Part shown: positions 51,559 through 59,929 of the stretch, piece by piece
Position numbering within the stretch: position 1 is the first letter of the stretch
Layout: each line of letters opens with the position of its first letter
Origin: Kocuria rosea subsp. polaris
GTDB lineage: Bacteria; Actinomycetota; Actinomycetes; Actinomycetales; Micrococcaceae
NCBI GenBank assembly: GCA_023896275.1
Contig: MLDA01000003.1
Coordinates: 143,034-207,033 of the forward strand
DNA length: 64,000 nucleotides
Reading direction: 5' to 3'
Made by a program: the position numbers and the translations under genes
Notes under the pieces: model-generated
What the model saw: only the letters and a program-made list of their open reading frames with translations
Told to the model about the DNA's origin: nothing
The model's database searches: none

Positions 51559-52128
51559 GTGCCAGTCCTCGCTACACCGGAAAAGGACGGACTCGAACTC
51601 GTTGCCTCCGAGGTCACCGCTGCCGTGCGCTCGGTCGATCCGGCAGCAGTCGCCGCCGCTGCCGACCTGATCGAGGGGGCCCATCGCGTCTTCGTGTTCG
51701 GCCAGGGGCGGTCCGGGATCGCCCTCCGCGGGCTGGCCATGCGCCTCATGCACCTCGGGCACTCGGCGCACGTCGTCGGCGACGCCACCGCCCCGGCTAT
51801 CGGCACCGGCGACGTGCTCGTCCTCGCGTCGGGGTCGGGAACCACCGGATCGGTGGTCCGCGCTGCGACAGCGGCGGCGGAGGCGGGCGCCGTCGTCGTG
51901 GCGATGACGGCAAGCGCCGACTCCCCGGTGGGGCGGGCGGCGGCCTCGACGATCACCGTCGAGGCCGCGGTGAAGACGGATCACGGCGGTTCCGCCTCGG
52001 CGCAATACGCCGGCAGCCTCTTCGAGCAGGCCGTGATGCTCCTCGGCGACGCGGTCTTCCACGCCCTGTGGCAGCGCAGCGGCGCCGCAGCCGAGGAGCT
52101 GTGGACCCGCCACGCAAACCTCGAATGA
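51559..52128 (+). CDS. hxlB: 6-phospho-3-hexuloisomerase
   Basis: This SIS-domain protein of 189 residues has the sugar-isomerase pattern VFVFGQGRSGIALRGLAMRLMHLG and SGSGTTGSVVRAA. It isomerises 3-hexulose 6-phosphate to fructose 6-phosphate, the second step of the ribulose monophosphate route. GTG at 51559 has GGAAGGAG about eight bases upstream. It lies 46 bp before hxlA. The call over other SIS proteins rests on this pairing and the size. Confidence 0.92.
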   Translation: MPVLATPEKDGLELVASEVTAAVRSVDPAAVAAAADLIEGAHRVFVFGQGRSGIALRGLAMRLMHLGHSAHVVGDATAPAIGTGDVLVLASGSGTTGSVVRAATAAAEAGAVVVAMTASADSPVGRAAASTITVEAAVKTDHGGSASAQYAGSLFEQAVMLLGDAVFHALWQRSGAAAEELWTRHANLE

Positions 52129-52174
52129 ACCACCAGAACACATCACCCAGTCACCCACAGTTAGGAACTCTGCT

Positions 52175-52801
52175 ATGACGAAGCTTCAGGTCGCCATCGA
52201 CCTTTTGACCACCGACGACGCCCTCGCCCTCGCGGCGAAGGTCGCCCCGCACGTCGACATCATCGAGCTCGGCACCCCGCTCATCAAGAGCGAGGGGCTG
52301 AGCGTCATCCGCGCCATCAAGGACGCCCACCCGGACAAGATCGTCTTCGCCGACCTCAAGACGGCCGACGCGGGGGCGCTCGAGGCGCAGATCGCCTTCG
52401 AGGCTGGCGCGGATCTGGTCACGGTTCTCGGCACGGCCGACGATTCGACGATCGTCGGTGCGGTTCAGGCGGCACAGGCTGCCGGCAAGGGTGTCGTCGT
52501 CGACCTGATCGGCGTGGCCGACAAGACCGCCCGGGCCCGCGCGGTCACGAACCTCGGCGTCGAGTTCGTCGAGTTCCACGCCGGTCTCGACGAGCAGGCC
52601 CAGCCCGGGTTCAGCCTCGCCACCCTGCTCGAGGCCGGCAGCGCGTCGGAAGTGCGGTTCTCCGTGGCCGGCGGCGTCAACATCCACTCGATCGAGGCCG
52701 TCAAGGCGGCGGGCGCCGACGTCGCCGTTGCCGGCGGTGCCATCTACGGCGCCGAGGACCCGGCGCTGGCCGCCGCGGCCCTCAAGAGCGAACTGAACTG
52801 A
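52175..52801 (+). CDS. hxlA: 3-hexulose-6-phosphate synthase
   Basis: This 208-residue TIM-barrel of the OMP decarboxylase superfamily has the HPS signature: LQVAIDLLTTDDAL, VDIIELGTPLIKSEG, VFADLKTADAG with catalytic Asp and Lys, and FHAGLDEQ. It adds formaldehyde to ribulose 5-phosphate. AGGA precedes the ATG. With hxlB it fixes and detoxifies formaldehyde; a full methylotrophic pathway is not visible here. A terminator follows. Confidence 0.95.
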   Translation: MTKLQVAIDLLTTDDALALAAKVAPHVDIIELGTPLIKSEGLSVIRAIKDAHPDKIVFADLKTADAGALEAQIAFEAGADLVTVLGTADDSTIVGAVQAAQAAGKGVVVDLIGVADKTARARAVTNLGVEFVEFHAGLDEQAQPGFSLATLLEAGSASEVRFSVAGGVNIHSIEAVKAAGADVAVAGGAIYGAEDPALAAAALKSELN

Positions 52802-52814
52802 TCGACCGCGTGGG

Positions 52815-52852
52815 AGAGCCGGGCGCCGCCGATGCAGTCGGCGCCCGGCTCT
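52815..52852. terminator. Terminator after hxlA
   Basis: AGAGCCGGGCGCCG (52815-52828) pairs perfectly with CGGCGCCCGGCTCT (52839-52852) around ten bases, followed by TCGTC. It separates hxlA from the convergent membrane protein gene. Confidence 0.8.
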
Positions 52853-52866
52853 TCGTCGCCCCCGGG

Positions 52867-53826
52867 CTACTCGGAGGAGACCCGTCCGGCGGGGTCGCGG
52901 TCTCCACCTGTGAACCTTCGGCGGCACTGGGCGGCCCCGGCAATTCCGACGGCCAGGGCGACCGCGACCGCGGGAAGCTGCTCGATGAGATTCACGGACA
53001 GGGCCTCCAGTCCGGCTTCAAACTGGCCGGGGCGTCCCACTTCCGCCCTCGAGCTGGCGACTCTCATGACGGCCCACGCCATCGGCCCCGAAACCCACAA
53101 CACGGCTAGCGACAGGGCCCATGCGAAGCCGCCGCGCAGTGATCGCCACTCCAGCCGGGCGAGAGCGACGCCGACCGCGACAGCCGGGAGCCAGAGCTGG
53201 AAGATCGAGAAGGGGACCAGCAGGCCGGCGAGGGTCAGGTCCAGCCAGCTGAAGAGCCACCAGGCGACAGGCGGTGCACCGACGGCTGCACCGACGGCGA
53301 TCTTGTTCGGGGAGCGGCTGGTCAGCAGCCAGTACACCGCCAGCGACACGATCACCGTAGCCAAGACGCCGAAGAGCATCCCGTAGAAGTAGATCTCAGC
53401 AAACCGGTGGGCGCCGGGCCCGAGACCGAGCCCGGCATGCAGCACGAGGAAGCTCTGTACGACGGTGATGAGCTGAGCCGAGGCCAGACCCGACGCAACC
53501 GCCCAGAAGGCCGCGCGACGGCGGGCCGGCCGCCAGACGAGGAAGACGAGCGCTGCCGTGGCACCCCCTGAGATCAGCAGGCTGACCAGATTCACCAGCT
53601 CGTACTGACTGAGCGGCAGCAGCGAGAACGGCATGTCCTCGGGCATGGTCGGCACGGCCCAGAGATTCTGCAAGGGAAGCGTTCCGCCGGTGAGCAGCCA
53701 CGGGGTAAGGGACAGCAGTCCGGCGCCGAGGCCGATGGCTACGCCAATCGCGCCCGTCGCCCAGCGCGCTCTGCCGCGGAGTGGAAGCGAGGTCCGATCG
53801 GTCTCGTCATGCAGGTTCGCTTCCAT
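52867..53826 (-). CDS. Multi-pass membrane protein, unknown function
   Basis: The 319-residue product has about eight hydrophobic segments and no recognised motif. The first segment follows a basic stretch (LRGRARWATG), suggesting the N-terminus is inside. It is transcribed leftward, convergent on hxlA and divergent from ftsH. GGGGGAAC lies upstream of its ATG. It may belong to the accessory region next to ftsH; no functional hint is available. Confidence 0.6.
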   Translation of the reverse strand: MEANLHDETDRTSLPLRGRARWATGAIGVAIGLGAGLLSLTPWLLTGGTLPLQNLWAVPTMPEDMPFSLLPLSQYELVNLVSLLISGGATAALVFLVWRPARRRAAFWAVASGLASAQLITVVQSFLVLHAGLGLGPGAHRFAEIYFYGMLFGVLATVIVSLAVYWLLTSRSPNKIAVGAAVGAPPVAWWLFSWLDLTLAGLLVPFSIFQLWLPAVAVGVALARLEWRSLRGGFAWALSLAVLWVSGPMAWAVMRVASSRAEVGRPGQFEAGLEALSVNLIEQLPAVAVALAVGIAGAAQCRRRFTGGDRDPAGRVSSE

Positions 53827-54141
53827 GTTCCCCCTCGAAGATTGGGCGGGTGCGGCCGGAGCGGCGCGCGACCCCGCGGGTCAAATTCTAGCTCGGGCCC
53901 GGGGAAGGGAGGTGTGCGTCGATGGTGGGGCCACCAATTGGAGTCGGTATTGTCTACGCCCTCAGGGAACTTTCGGGCTTTGTTATGCGTCGAATAGTGG
54001 TGAGTGCGAAGCTATGATGCGGTGCATCATCGCCCGAGCGCTCGCTCATCGCGCAACGGTGCGCCGTTTCGATCGCGTCGACGGCCCAGAAGGTGGCCGC
54101 CGCGTGAAATCCGATCAGGAGGGACGGGGACGACCCCGAAC
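53827..54141. promoter_or_regulatory. Gene-free region upstream of ftsH with a palindrome
   Basis: These 315 bp contain no supported gene. ATGATGC (54014-54020) and GCATCAT (54024-54030) form a perfect seven-base inverted repeat around GGT, about 115 bp before the ftsH start. An AGGAGG-type sequence is at 54118-54123, rather far (18 bp) from the ATG. Promoter elements for ftsH must lie here, but no -10/-35 pair is convincing. Confidence 0.5.
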
Positions 54142-56283
54142 ATGAACGTCAAGAAGATCTTTAACAGCTGGGTCATCTGGGTGCTCATCGGCGCGGCCGC
54201 GCTGATCATCTTCCTGCCCACGCTCACCGGGGGGAATGCTGGCCGGGTCGACACGAGTGTCGGTCTCGAGCTGCTCGAAGACAACAAGGCCAGCGAGGCC
54301 AAGATCTTCGACGGCGACCAGCGCGTCGACCTCACGCTGAAGAACAATTTCCGGTACGAGGGTTCAGACCTGGGCAAGGAGGTCTCGTTCTACTATTCCG
54401 AGGCCCGCGCCGATGACGTCGTCGCAGCCATGAATGCCGCCGACCTCAAGGGATTCACCGACCAGCCCGTGCAGAGCAACTGGTTTGTCTCGATGCTGGG
54501 TTTCCTGATCCCCTTCCTCCTGATCGCCCTGTTGTTCTGGTTCCTGATGTCCCGCGCCTCCGGGGGCGGCGGCAAGGTCATGCAGTTCGGCAAGTCCAAG
54601 GCCAAGCTGATCACCAAGGACATGCCGCAGGTGACCTTCGTCGACGTCGCGGGCGCTGAGGAAGCCGTCGAGGAACTGCACGAGATCAAGGAGTTCCTGC
54701 AGGAGCCGGCCAAGTTCCAGGCCGTGGGCGCCAAGATCCCCAAGGGCGTGCTCCTGTACGGGCCTCCCGGCACAGGCAAGACCCTGCTGGCCAAGGCGGT
54801 CGCTGGAGAGGCCGGGGTGCCGTTCTACTCGATCTCCGGCTCCGACTTCGTCGAGATGTTCGTCGGTGTCGGCGCCTCTCGCGTCCGCGACCTGTTCGAA
54901 CAGGCTAAGAACAACTCGCCGGCCATCATCTTCGTCGACGAGATCGACGCCGTCGGCCGCCACCGCGGCGCCGGCGTCGGCGGCGGCAACGACGAGCGCG
55001 AGCAGACCTTGAACCAGTTGCTCGTCGAGATGGACGGTTTCGACGTCAACACGAACGTCATCCTCATCGCGGCGACCAACCGCCCGGACGTGCTGGACCC
55101 CGCGTTGCTGCGCCCGGGCCGTTTCGACCGCCAGGTCCCGGTCGAGGCCCCGGACCTCGCCGGCCGCGAGAAGATCCTGCAGGTGCACGCCAAGGGCAAG
55201 CCGATGGTCGATGACATCGACCTGCACGCCGTCGCGAAGAAGACCCCGGGCTACACGGGTGCAGACCTGGCCAACGTACTCAACGAGGCCGCCCTCCTGA
55301 CGGCCCGCTCCAACGCGCAGCTCGTGGACGACCGCGCCCTCGACGAGGCCATCGACCGCGTCATGGCCGGCCCACAGAAACGTACCCGGCTCATGAAGGA
55401 ACACGAGCGCAAGGTCACGGCGTACCACGAGGGCGGCCACGCGCTCGTCGCTGCCGCGATGAACAACTCGGCCCCGGTCACGAAAATCACGATCTTGCCC
55501 CGCGGCCGCGCCCTGGGCTACACGATGGTGGTCCCCGAGGACGACAAGTACTCGGTCACGCGCAACGAGCTGCTCGACCAGCTCGCCTACGCGATGGGCG
55601 GACGCGTCGCTGAAGAGGTTGTGTTCCACGACCCCTCGACCGGCGCATCGAACGACATCGAGAAGGCCACGGGCATCGCCCGCAAGATGGTCACCCAGTA
55701 CGGCATGAGCCGCCGCATCGGCACCGTGAAGCTCGGCTCCGGCGGCGGCGAGCCGTTCCTCGGCCGCGACGGCGGTCAGGGCCGCGACTACTCGGAGGAC
55801 ATGGCGACGATCGTCGACGAGGAGGTGCGCGAGCTGCTCGACGCCGCCCACGAGGAGGCCTACCGGGTCCTCACGGCCAACCGCAAGGTCCTCGACCGGC
55901 TGGCCGTCGAGCTGCTCGAGCGCGAGACCCTGAACCAGAAGGAGATCGCCGAGATCTTCCACGATCTGGTCAAGATGGACCGCCGCGCCATCTGGCTCTT
56001 CCACGATGACCGCCCGGTCTCCGAGGACGGCCCCGTACAGTCGCTCAAGGAGCGGCGCGAGGCCGCGGCCGCCGCCGCAGGGGAAGAGACAGGGGAACAG
56101 GAGGGCGAAGACGACGGAGACGAGCGGTACTCCGGCGGCGGCGTCACCGACATCCCCGGCGTCAGCGACCCCGTCGACAACCAGCCGGGCGGGCGCCCCG
56201 GCGGGCTGCCCAGCGGATCCGATCCCGCGGTCCGCGACTCCTCCGGCGGCCACGGCGCCGGGCAGGACGACGACGGCCGGTAG
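54142..56283 (+). CDS. ftsH: ATP-dependent zinc metalloprotease FtsH
   Basis: This 713-residue membrane AAA+ protease has two N-terminal transmembrane helices (about 8-27 and 116-138), Walker A GPPGTGKT at residues 207-214, Walker [12 protein letters not shown] and the zinc motif HEGGH at 429-433. It unfolds and degrades membrane and regulatory proteins. The C-terminal 80 residues are Gly/Asp/Glu-rich and longer than usual, as in other actinobacteria. ATG at 54142 begins the typical [10 protein letters not shown]. folE follows after 78 bp. The usual upstream neighbour hpt lies far to the left. Confidence 0.96.
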   Translation: MNVKKIFNSWVIWVLIGAAALIIFLPTLTGGNAGRVDTSVGLELLEDNKASEAKIFDGDQRVDLTLKNNFRYEGSDLGKEVSFYYSEARADDVVAAMNAADLKGFTDQPVQSNWFVSMLGFLIPFLLIALLFWFLMSRASGGGGKVMQFGKSKAKLITKDMPQVTFVDVAGAEEAVEELHEIKEFLQEPAKFQAVGAKIPKGVLLYGPPGTGKTLLAKAVAGEAGVPFYSISGSDFVEMFVGVGASRVRDLFEQAKNNSPAIIFVDEIDAVGRHRGAGVGGGNDEREQTLNQLLVEMDGFDVNTNVILIAATNRPDVLDPALLRPGRFDRQVPVEAPDLAGREKILQVHAKGKPMVDDIDLHAVAKKTPGYTGADLANVLNEAALLTARSNAQLVDDRALDEAIDRVMAGPQKRTRLMKEHERKVTAYHEGGHALVAAAMNNSAPVTKITILPRGRALGYTMVVPEDDKYSVTRNELLDQLAYAMGGRVAEEVVFHDPSTGASNDIEKATGIARKMVTQYGMSRRIGTVKLGSGGGEPFLGRDGGQGRDYSEDMATIVDEEVRELLDAAHEEAYRVLTANRKVLDRLAVELLERETLNQKEIAEIFHDLVKMDRRAIWLFHDDRPVSEDGPVQSLKERREAAAAAAGEETGEQEGEDDGDERYSGGGVTDIPGVSDPVDNQPGGRPGGLPSGSDPAVRDSSGGHGAGQDDDGR

Positions 56284-56361
56284 CGGCCGCCGTCGTGTTC
56301 TCATGACGGCCGGGAGACCCCGGCGTGTCCCCACTGGACGGTGTTGGTTAGGATCGTTGGT

Positions 56362-56973
56362 GTGACTCAGGACGTAGAGATGAACCAGACCCCGCCCGCG
56401 GAGGGCTTCCAGGTGGACCAGCCGCGCATCCGCGCGGCGGTACGCGAGATCCTCGAGGCGGTCGGCGAGGACCCGGACCGCGACGGGCTGCAGGACACTC
56501 CGGCGCGCGTGGCCAAGGCCTACGCCGAGTTCTTCTCCGGCCTGCACGGCGAGCCGGGGGAGATCCTAGGCACGACCTTCGACATCGACCATAGCGAGCT
56601 GGTGCTCGTCAAGGACATCCCCTTCTACTCCACGTGCGAGCACCACCTGGTGCCCTTCCACGGGACCGCGCACGTCGGGTACATTCCGGGCGACGACGGC
56701 CACGTGACGGGGCTGAGCAAGCTGGCGCGGCTTGTCGACCTGTATGCGCGGCGCCCGCAGGTCCAGGAGCGGCTGACGACGCAGATCGCCGAGGCCCTGT
56801 GCGAGCACCTGGATCCGCGTGGCGTGATCGTCGTGGTGGAGTGCGAACACATGTGCATGTCGATGCGCGGCGTGCAGAAGCCCGGCGCGCGCACCGTCAC
56901 CTCCGCGGTCCGCGGGCAACTACGCGAAACTGCGACCCGGGCCGAGGCCATGAGCCTCATCCTCGGTAAATAA
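56362..56973 (+). CDS. folE: GTP cyclohydrolase I
   Basis: The 203-residue protein has the family zinc and active-site blocks [12 protein letters not shown] and [14 protein letters not shown]. It converts GTP to dihydroneopterin triphosphate, the first step of folate synthesis. GTG at 56362 with AGGA eight bases upstream is chosen; ATG at 56380 is an alternative. It starts the folate cluster folE-folP-folB-folK. Confidence 0.95.
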   Translation: MTQDVEMNQTPPAEGFQVDQPRIRAAVREILEAVGEDPDRDGLQDTPARVAKAYAEFFSGLHGEPGEILGTTFDIDHSELVLVKDIPFYSTCEHHLVPFHGTAHVGYIPGDDGHVTGLSKLARLVDLYARRPQVQERLTTQIAEALCEHLDPRGVIVVVECEHMCMSMRGVQKPGARTVTSAVRGQLRETATRAEAMSLILGK

Positions 56974-56994
56974 GAGCCAACGGTAGGAGAACCA

Positions 56995-57924
56995 ATGAAC
57001 CTCGCAGCCGTCCCCGGGACAGGTCCCGCAACCAGCCCGTTGCCCGTCATCAGGCCCTCCAAGGTGAAGAAGTTCGAGGATCTGCCGACGGGGCGCACCG
57101 TGATCATGGGTGTCCTCAACGTCACCGAGGACTCCTTCAGCGACGGCGGCCGCTTCCTCGACACCGAAGACGCCATCAAGCACGGCCTGCGCCTCTTGTA
57201 CTCCGGCGCGGACATCATCGACGTCGGCGGCGAGTCCACCCGACCGGGCGCCACGTCCGTCGACCCGGGTGTCGAGGCCAAGCGCGTCCTCCCCGTCGTC
57301 GAGGCCCTGACGAAGGCCGGCGCCATCGTGTCCGTCGACACGATGCACGTCTCCACCGCGCGCGCGGCCGTCGAGGCCGGCGCCCACATCATCAACGACG
57401 TCTCGGGGCTCACGCACGAGGCAGGGATGCCGGAGCTCGTCGCCGAGCTCGGCGTGCCATACGTGCTCATGCACCGCCGCGGTGAGGCGGAGAACATGCA
57501 CGACTTCGCCCACTACGACGACGTCGTCGGCGAGGTCCTGGCCGAGCTCGGCGACCTGCGCCAGCGCTACCTCGACGCCGGCGTCAAGCCCGAACAGCTC
57601 ATCATCGATCCGGGCCTGGGCTTCGCGAAGGAGGCCCCGCACAACTGGGCCCTGCTGCACCGGCTCGGCGAGTTCGAAGCCTTCGGTCACCGGGTGCTGA
57701 TCGGCACGAGCCGTAAGCGCTTCCTCGGTTCGCTGCTCTCCAACGGCGGCGTCCCCGCCGCCGCGGAGGCGCGCGACGCCGCCACGGCGGCCACGAGCGC
57801 GCTCGCGGCCGCCGCCGGCGTGTGGGGCGTGCGCGTGCACGACGTCGAGGCCACGTACGACGCCGTCAAGGTCGCCACCGCTTGGGTCCACGGCGGTTCC
57901 GGCGAGCCCGCGCAGGACGCCTGA
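56995..57924 (+). CDS. folP: Dihydropteroate synthase
   Basis: This 309-residue TIM-barrel protein has the two DHPS signatures: IMGVLNVTEDSFSDGG near residue 40 and DIIDVGGESTRPGA near 75. It joins p-aminobenzoate to dihydropterin pyrophosphate and is the target of sulfonamides. TAGGAG is eight bases before the ATG. The N-terminus carries about 20 extra residues before the barrel. folB starts one base after its stop. Confidence 0.95.
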   Translation: MNLAAVPGTGPATSPLPVIRPSKVKKFEDLPTGRTVIMGVLNVTEDSFSDGGRFLDTEDAIKHGLRLLYSGADIIDVGGESTRPGATSVDPGVEAKRVLPVVEALTKAGAIVSVDTMHVSTARAAVEAGAHIINDVSGLTHEAGMPELVAELGVPYVLMHRRGEAENMHDFAHYDDVVGEVLAELGDLRQRYLDAGVKPEQLIIDPGLGFAKEAPHNWALLHRLGEFEAFGHRVLIGTSRKRFLGSLLSNGGVPAAAEARDAATAATSALAAAAGVWGVRVHDVEATYDAVKVATAWVHGGSGEPAQDA

Positions 57925-57925
57925 C

Positions 57926-58297
57926 GTGGCCGACAGGATCACCCTCACGGGGATCACGGCGACCGGCCACCACGGAGTCTTCGAGCACGAGAAGCGCGAC
58001 GGCCAGCCGTTCGTCGTCGACATCGTGCTGCACACCGACATCCGGCCCGCGGCGGCGAGCGACGACCTGACGCTGACGACCCACTACGGTGAACTGGCCG
58101 AGCTGGTCACTGAGCACATCGCCTCCGGGCCGTTCGACCTGATCGAGACGCTGACGGAGAACATCGCCGCGGCCGTCCTCGCGGGCTTCGAGCTCGTCGA
58201 CGCCGTCGACGTCACGGTGCACAAGCCGAAGGCGCCGATCGAGGTGCCGTTCGGCGATGTCGCGATCACGATCCACCGCGAGCGGGGGCAATCATGA
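57926..58297 (+). CDS. folB: Dihydroneopterin aldolase
   Basis: The 123-residue protein shows the FolB pattern: ITATGHHGVFEHEKRDGQPF, the LIETLTENIA segment and the end VTVHKPKAPIEVPFGDVAI. It cleaves dihydroneopterin to hydroxymethyl-dihydropterin and glycolaldehyde. Start is GTG at 57926. It overlaps folK by four bases. Confidence 0.93.
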   Translation: MADRITLTGITATGHHGVFEHEKRDGQPFVVDIVLHTDIRPAAASDDLTLTTHYGELAELVTEHIASGPFDLIETLTENIAAAVLAGFELVDAVDVTVHKPKAPIEVPFGDVAITIHRERGQS

Positions 58298-58815
58298 CCC
58301 ACGCGCAGCACGTCAGCGCGGTGCTCGCGCTCGGCAGCAACCTGGGCGAGCGCAGCGACACGCTCTCGGTCGCGGTCGGCGACCTCATCGCTCATCCCGA
58401 GGTCCGGCTGATCCAGGTCTCGGAGGTCGTGCAGACCCGTCCCGTCGGCGGTCCCGGGGACCAGCCCGACTTCCTGAACATGGTGATGGAGGTCGAGACC
58501 ACGCTCGCCCCGCTCGAGCTGCTGGCCCACTGCCAGGACGTCGAGAACAGGCACCACCGCGTCCGCGAGGTCCGCTGGGGCCCGCGCACGCTCGACATCG
58601 ACATCATCACCCACGATCAGACGCGCCTGGCGACAGAGAAACTGACGATCCCGCACCCGCGCGCCGCAGAGCGCGCATTCGTGCTGCGGCCGTGGGCCTG
58701 GATGGATCCGGACGCGACGCTGGACGGCGTACCCGTCGCCGACCTCGCCGCGCGGGCCGCCGACCTGGAGGGCCTGCGCCTTTACGACCCGGAGACCGAC
58801 GAGGTGGGCGGCTAG
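58294..58815 (+). CDS. folK: 2-amino-4-hydroxy-6-hydroxymethyldihydropteridine diphosphokinase
   Basis: The 173-residue protein has the HPPK signatures LALGSNLGERSDTL near the N-terminus and VRWGPRTLDIDIITHD in the middle. It transfers pyrophosphate from ATP to the pterin, making the folP substrate. The start overlaps folB by four bases, so translation is coupled. DUF3180 follows after three bases. Confidence 0.95.
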   Translation: MTHAQHVSAVLALGSNLGERSDTLSVAVGDLIAHPEVRLIQVSEVVQTRPVGGPGDQPDFLNMVMEVETTLAPLELLAHCQDVENRHHRVREVRWGPRTLDIDIITHDQTRLATEKLTIPHPRAAERAFVLRPWAWMDPDATLDGVPVADLAARAADLEGLRLYDPETDEVGG

Positions 58816-58818
58816 GGC

Positions 58819-59400
58819 ATGAGCACCATCCGTCCGCTCTGGCTGGCCCTCATCGCCGTCGTCACCGCCGTCCTCGGGTGGGGCGCGAGCCTGCTCGCCG
58901 CCGCGAACAGCCTCCCGTCGCCCGTCCTGCACGCCACGAGCCTCATCACGATCGGCGCCGGCACCCTCATCACCCTCGTGCTGGGCCTGCGCGTGCGCGC
59001 GTACCAGCGTCAGCGATCCGAGTTCCGGGACCGGGAACGACGGCGGCAGGCCGGCGAGCAAGGGCACGCGCGCGGGGCTGAGAAGCCCGTTGAGATCAGC
59101 CCCGTGCTGGCCGCGCGGACGCTCGTGCTGGCGCAGGCCCTCGCCTACGCGGGGGCCGTGATTCTCGGTTGGCACGCCGGCGTCCTCGTCGACCTGCTCG
59201 GGGTCGCCCGCGTGGGCTCGGACTCCGTGACGTTGTCTCTCATCATGATTGGTGCCGCCGGTCTCATGAGTGTGGTGGGATGGGCGGTGGAGCAGTTCTG
59301 CAAGGTGCCGCCGGGCGACGGCCCGCAGCCAGGCCCCGATGGGCCGCGAGGGGAGACCAATGGAGATGAACAGGGGTATGCACCAGGTGCCGGAGGCTGA
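58819..59400 (+). CDS. DUF3180 family membrane protein
   Basis: The 193-residue product has four transmembrane segments and the family opening RPLWLALIAVVTAVLGWGASLL. Members are actinobacterial and regularly lie after folK, as here, but their function is unknown. The C-terminal 35 residues are polar and Gly/Pro-rich. The next gene begins within its 3' end. Confidence 0.85.
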   Translation: MSTIRPLWLALIAVVTAVLGWGASLLAAANSLPSPVLHATSLITIGAGTLITLVLGLRVRAYQRQRSEFRDRERRRQAGEQGHARGAEKPVEISPVLAARTLVLAQALAYAGAVILGWHAGVLVDLLGVARVGSDSVTLSLIMIGAAGLMSVVGWAVEQFCKVPPGDGPQPGPDGPRGETNGDEQGYAPGAGG

Positions 59401-59929
59401 CGCCGCGGTCGCAGCGGACGACCCGAAGGCCATCGATCCGGAGGGTGTCGACTGGCTGCGCGTTGACCCGGCCTACGTGAAGGTCCGGATCATCGGCGTG
59501 CTGATCGGCGGCGTCGTCTGGCTGCTGTTCACGTCGATTCCGCTCATCATGATGCTGACGGGTGTCTGGTCCGGCTTCCCGGCCTGGATCGCGTGGCCGC
59601 TGCCCGCCGCCGCGCTCTGCTACTGGATCATCGTCCTGATCGTCACGAACCGCAGGGTCCGCGCGATAGGGTACGCCGAACGCGATGACGACCTCCTGGT
59701 CCGCCAGGGCATCTTGTTCAAACGGGTGCTCGTGGTCCCCTACGGACGGATGCAGTACGTTGACGTGCAGATGGGCCCCGTGGACCGCGCGTTCGGCCTG
59801 TGCAAGGTCCAGCTGCACACGGCCGCCTCCGACGTCACCGCGACCATTCCGGGCGTCACCACCGCTGAGGGCGCCCGCCTGCGCGAGCAGCTCTCCGCCC
59901 GCGGCGAGGCGAGGCTGGCCGGGCTGTGA
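59360..59929 (+). CDS. PH domain-containing membrane protein (YdbS-like)
   Basis: The 189-residue product has two transmembrane helices (about 43-65 and 73-95) and a bacterial PH domain (about 100-185, GILFKRVLVVPYGRMQYVDVQMGPVDRAFGL). Such bPH proteins sit at the membrane and are often encoded with a larger paralogue, as here. ATG at 59360 has GGGGAG about five bases upstream but overlaps DUF3180 by 41 bases; ATG 59378 is possible. It is coupled to the next gene through GTGA. Confidence 0.82.
   Translation: MEMNRGMHQVPEADAAVAADDPKAIDPEGVDWLRVDPAYVKVRIIGVLIGGVVWLLFTSIPLIMMLTGVWSGFPAWIAWPLPAAALCYWIIVLIVTNRRVRAIGYAERDDDLLVRQGILFKRVLVVPYGRMQYVDVQMGPVDRAFGLCKVQLHTAASDVTATIPGVTTAEGARLREQLSARGEARLAGL

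Noticed and set aside
54364..56547. A 727-codon minus-strand frame opposite ftsH
   Set aside because: It is a shadow of ftsH in complementary codon phase with a repetitive Val/Leu/Asp composition.
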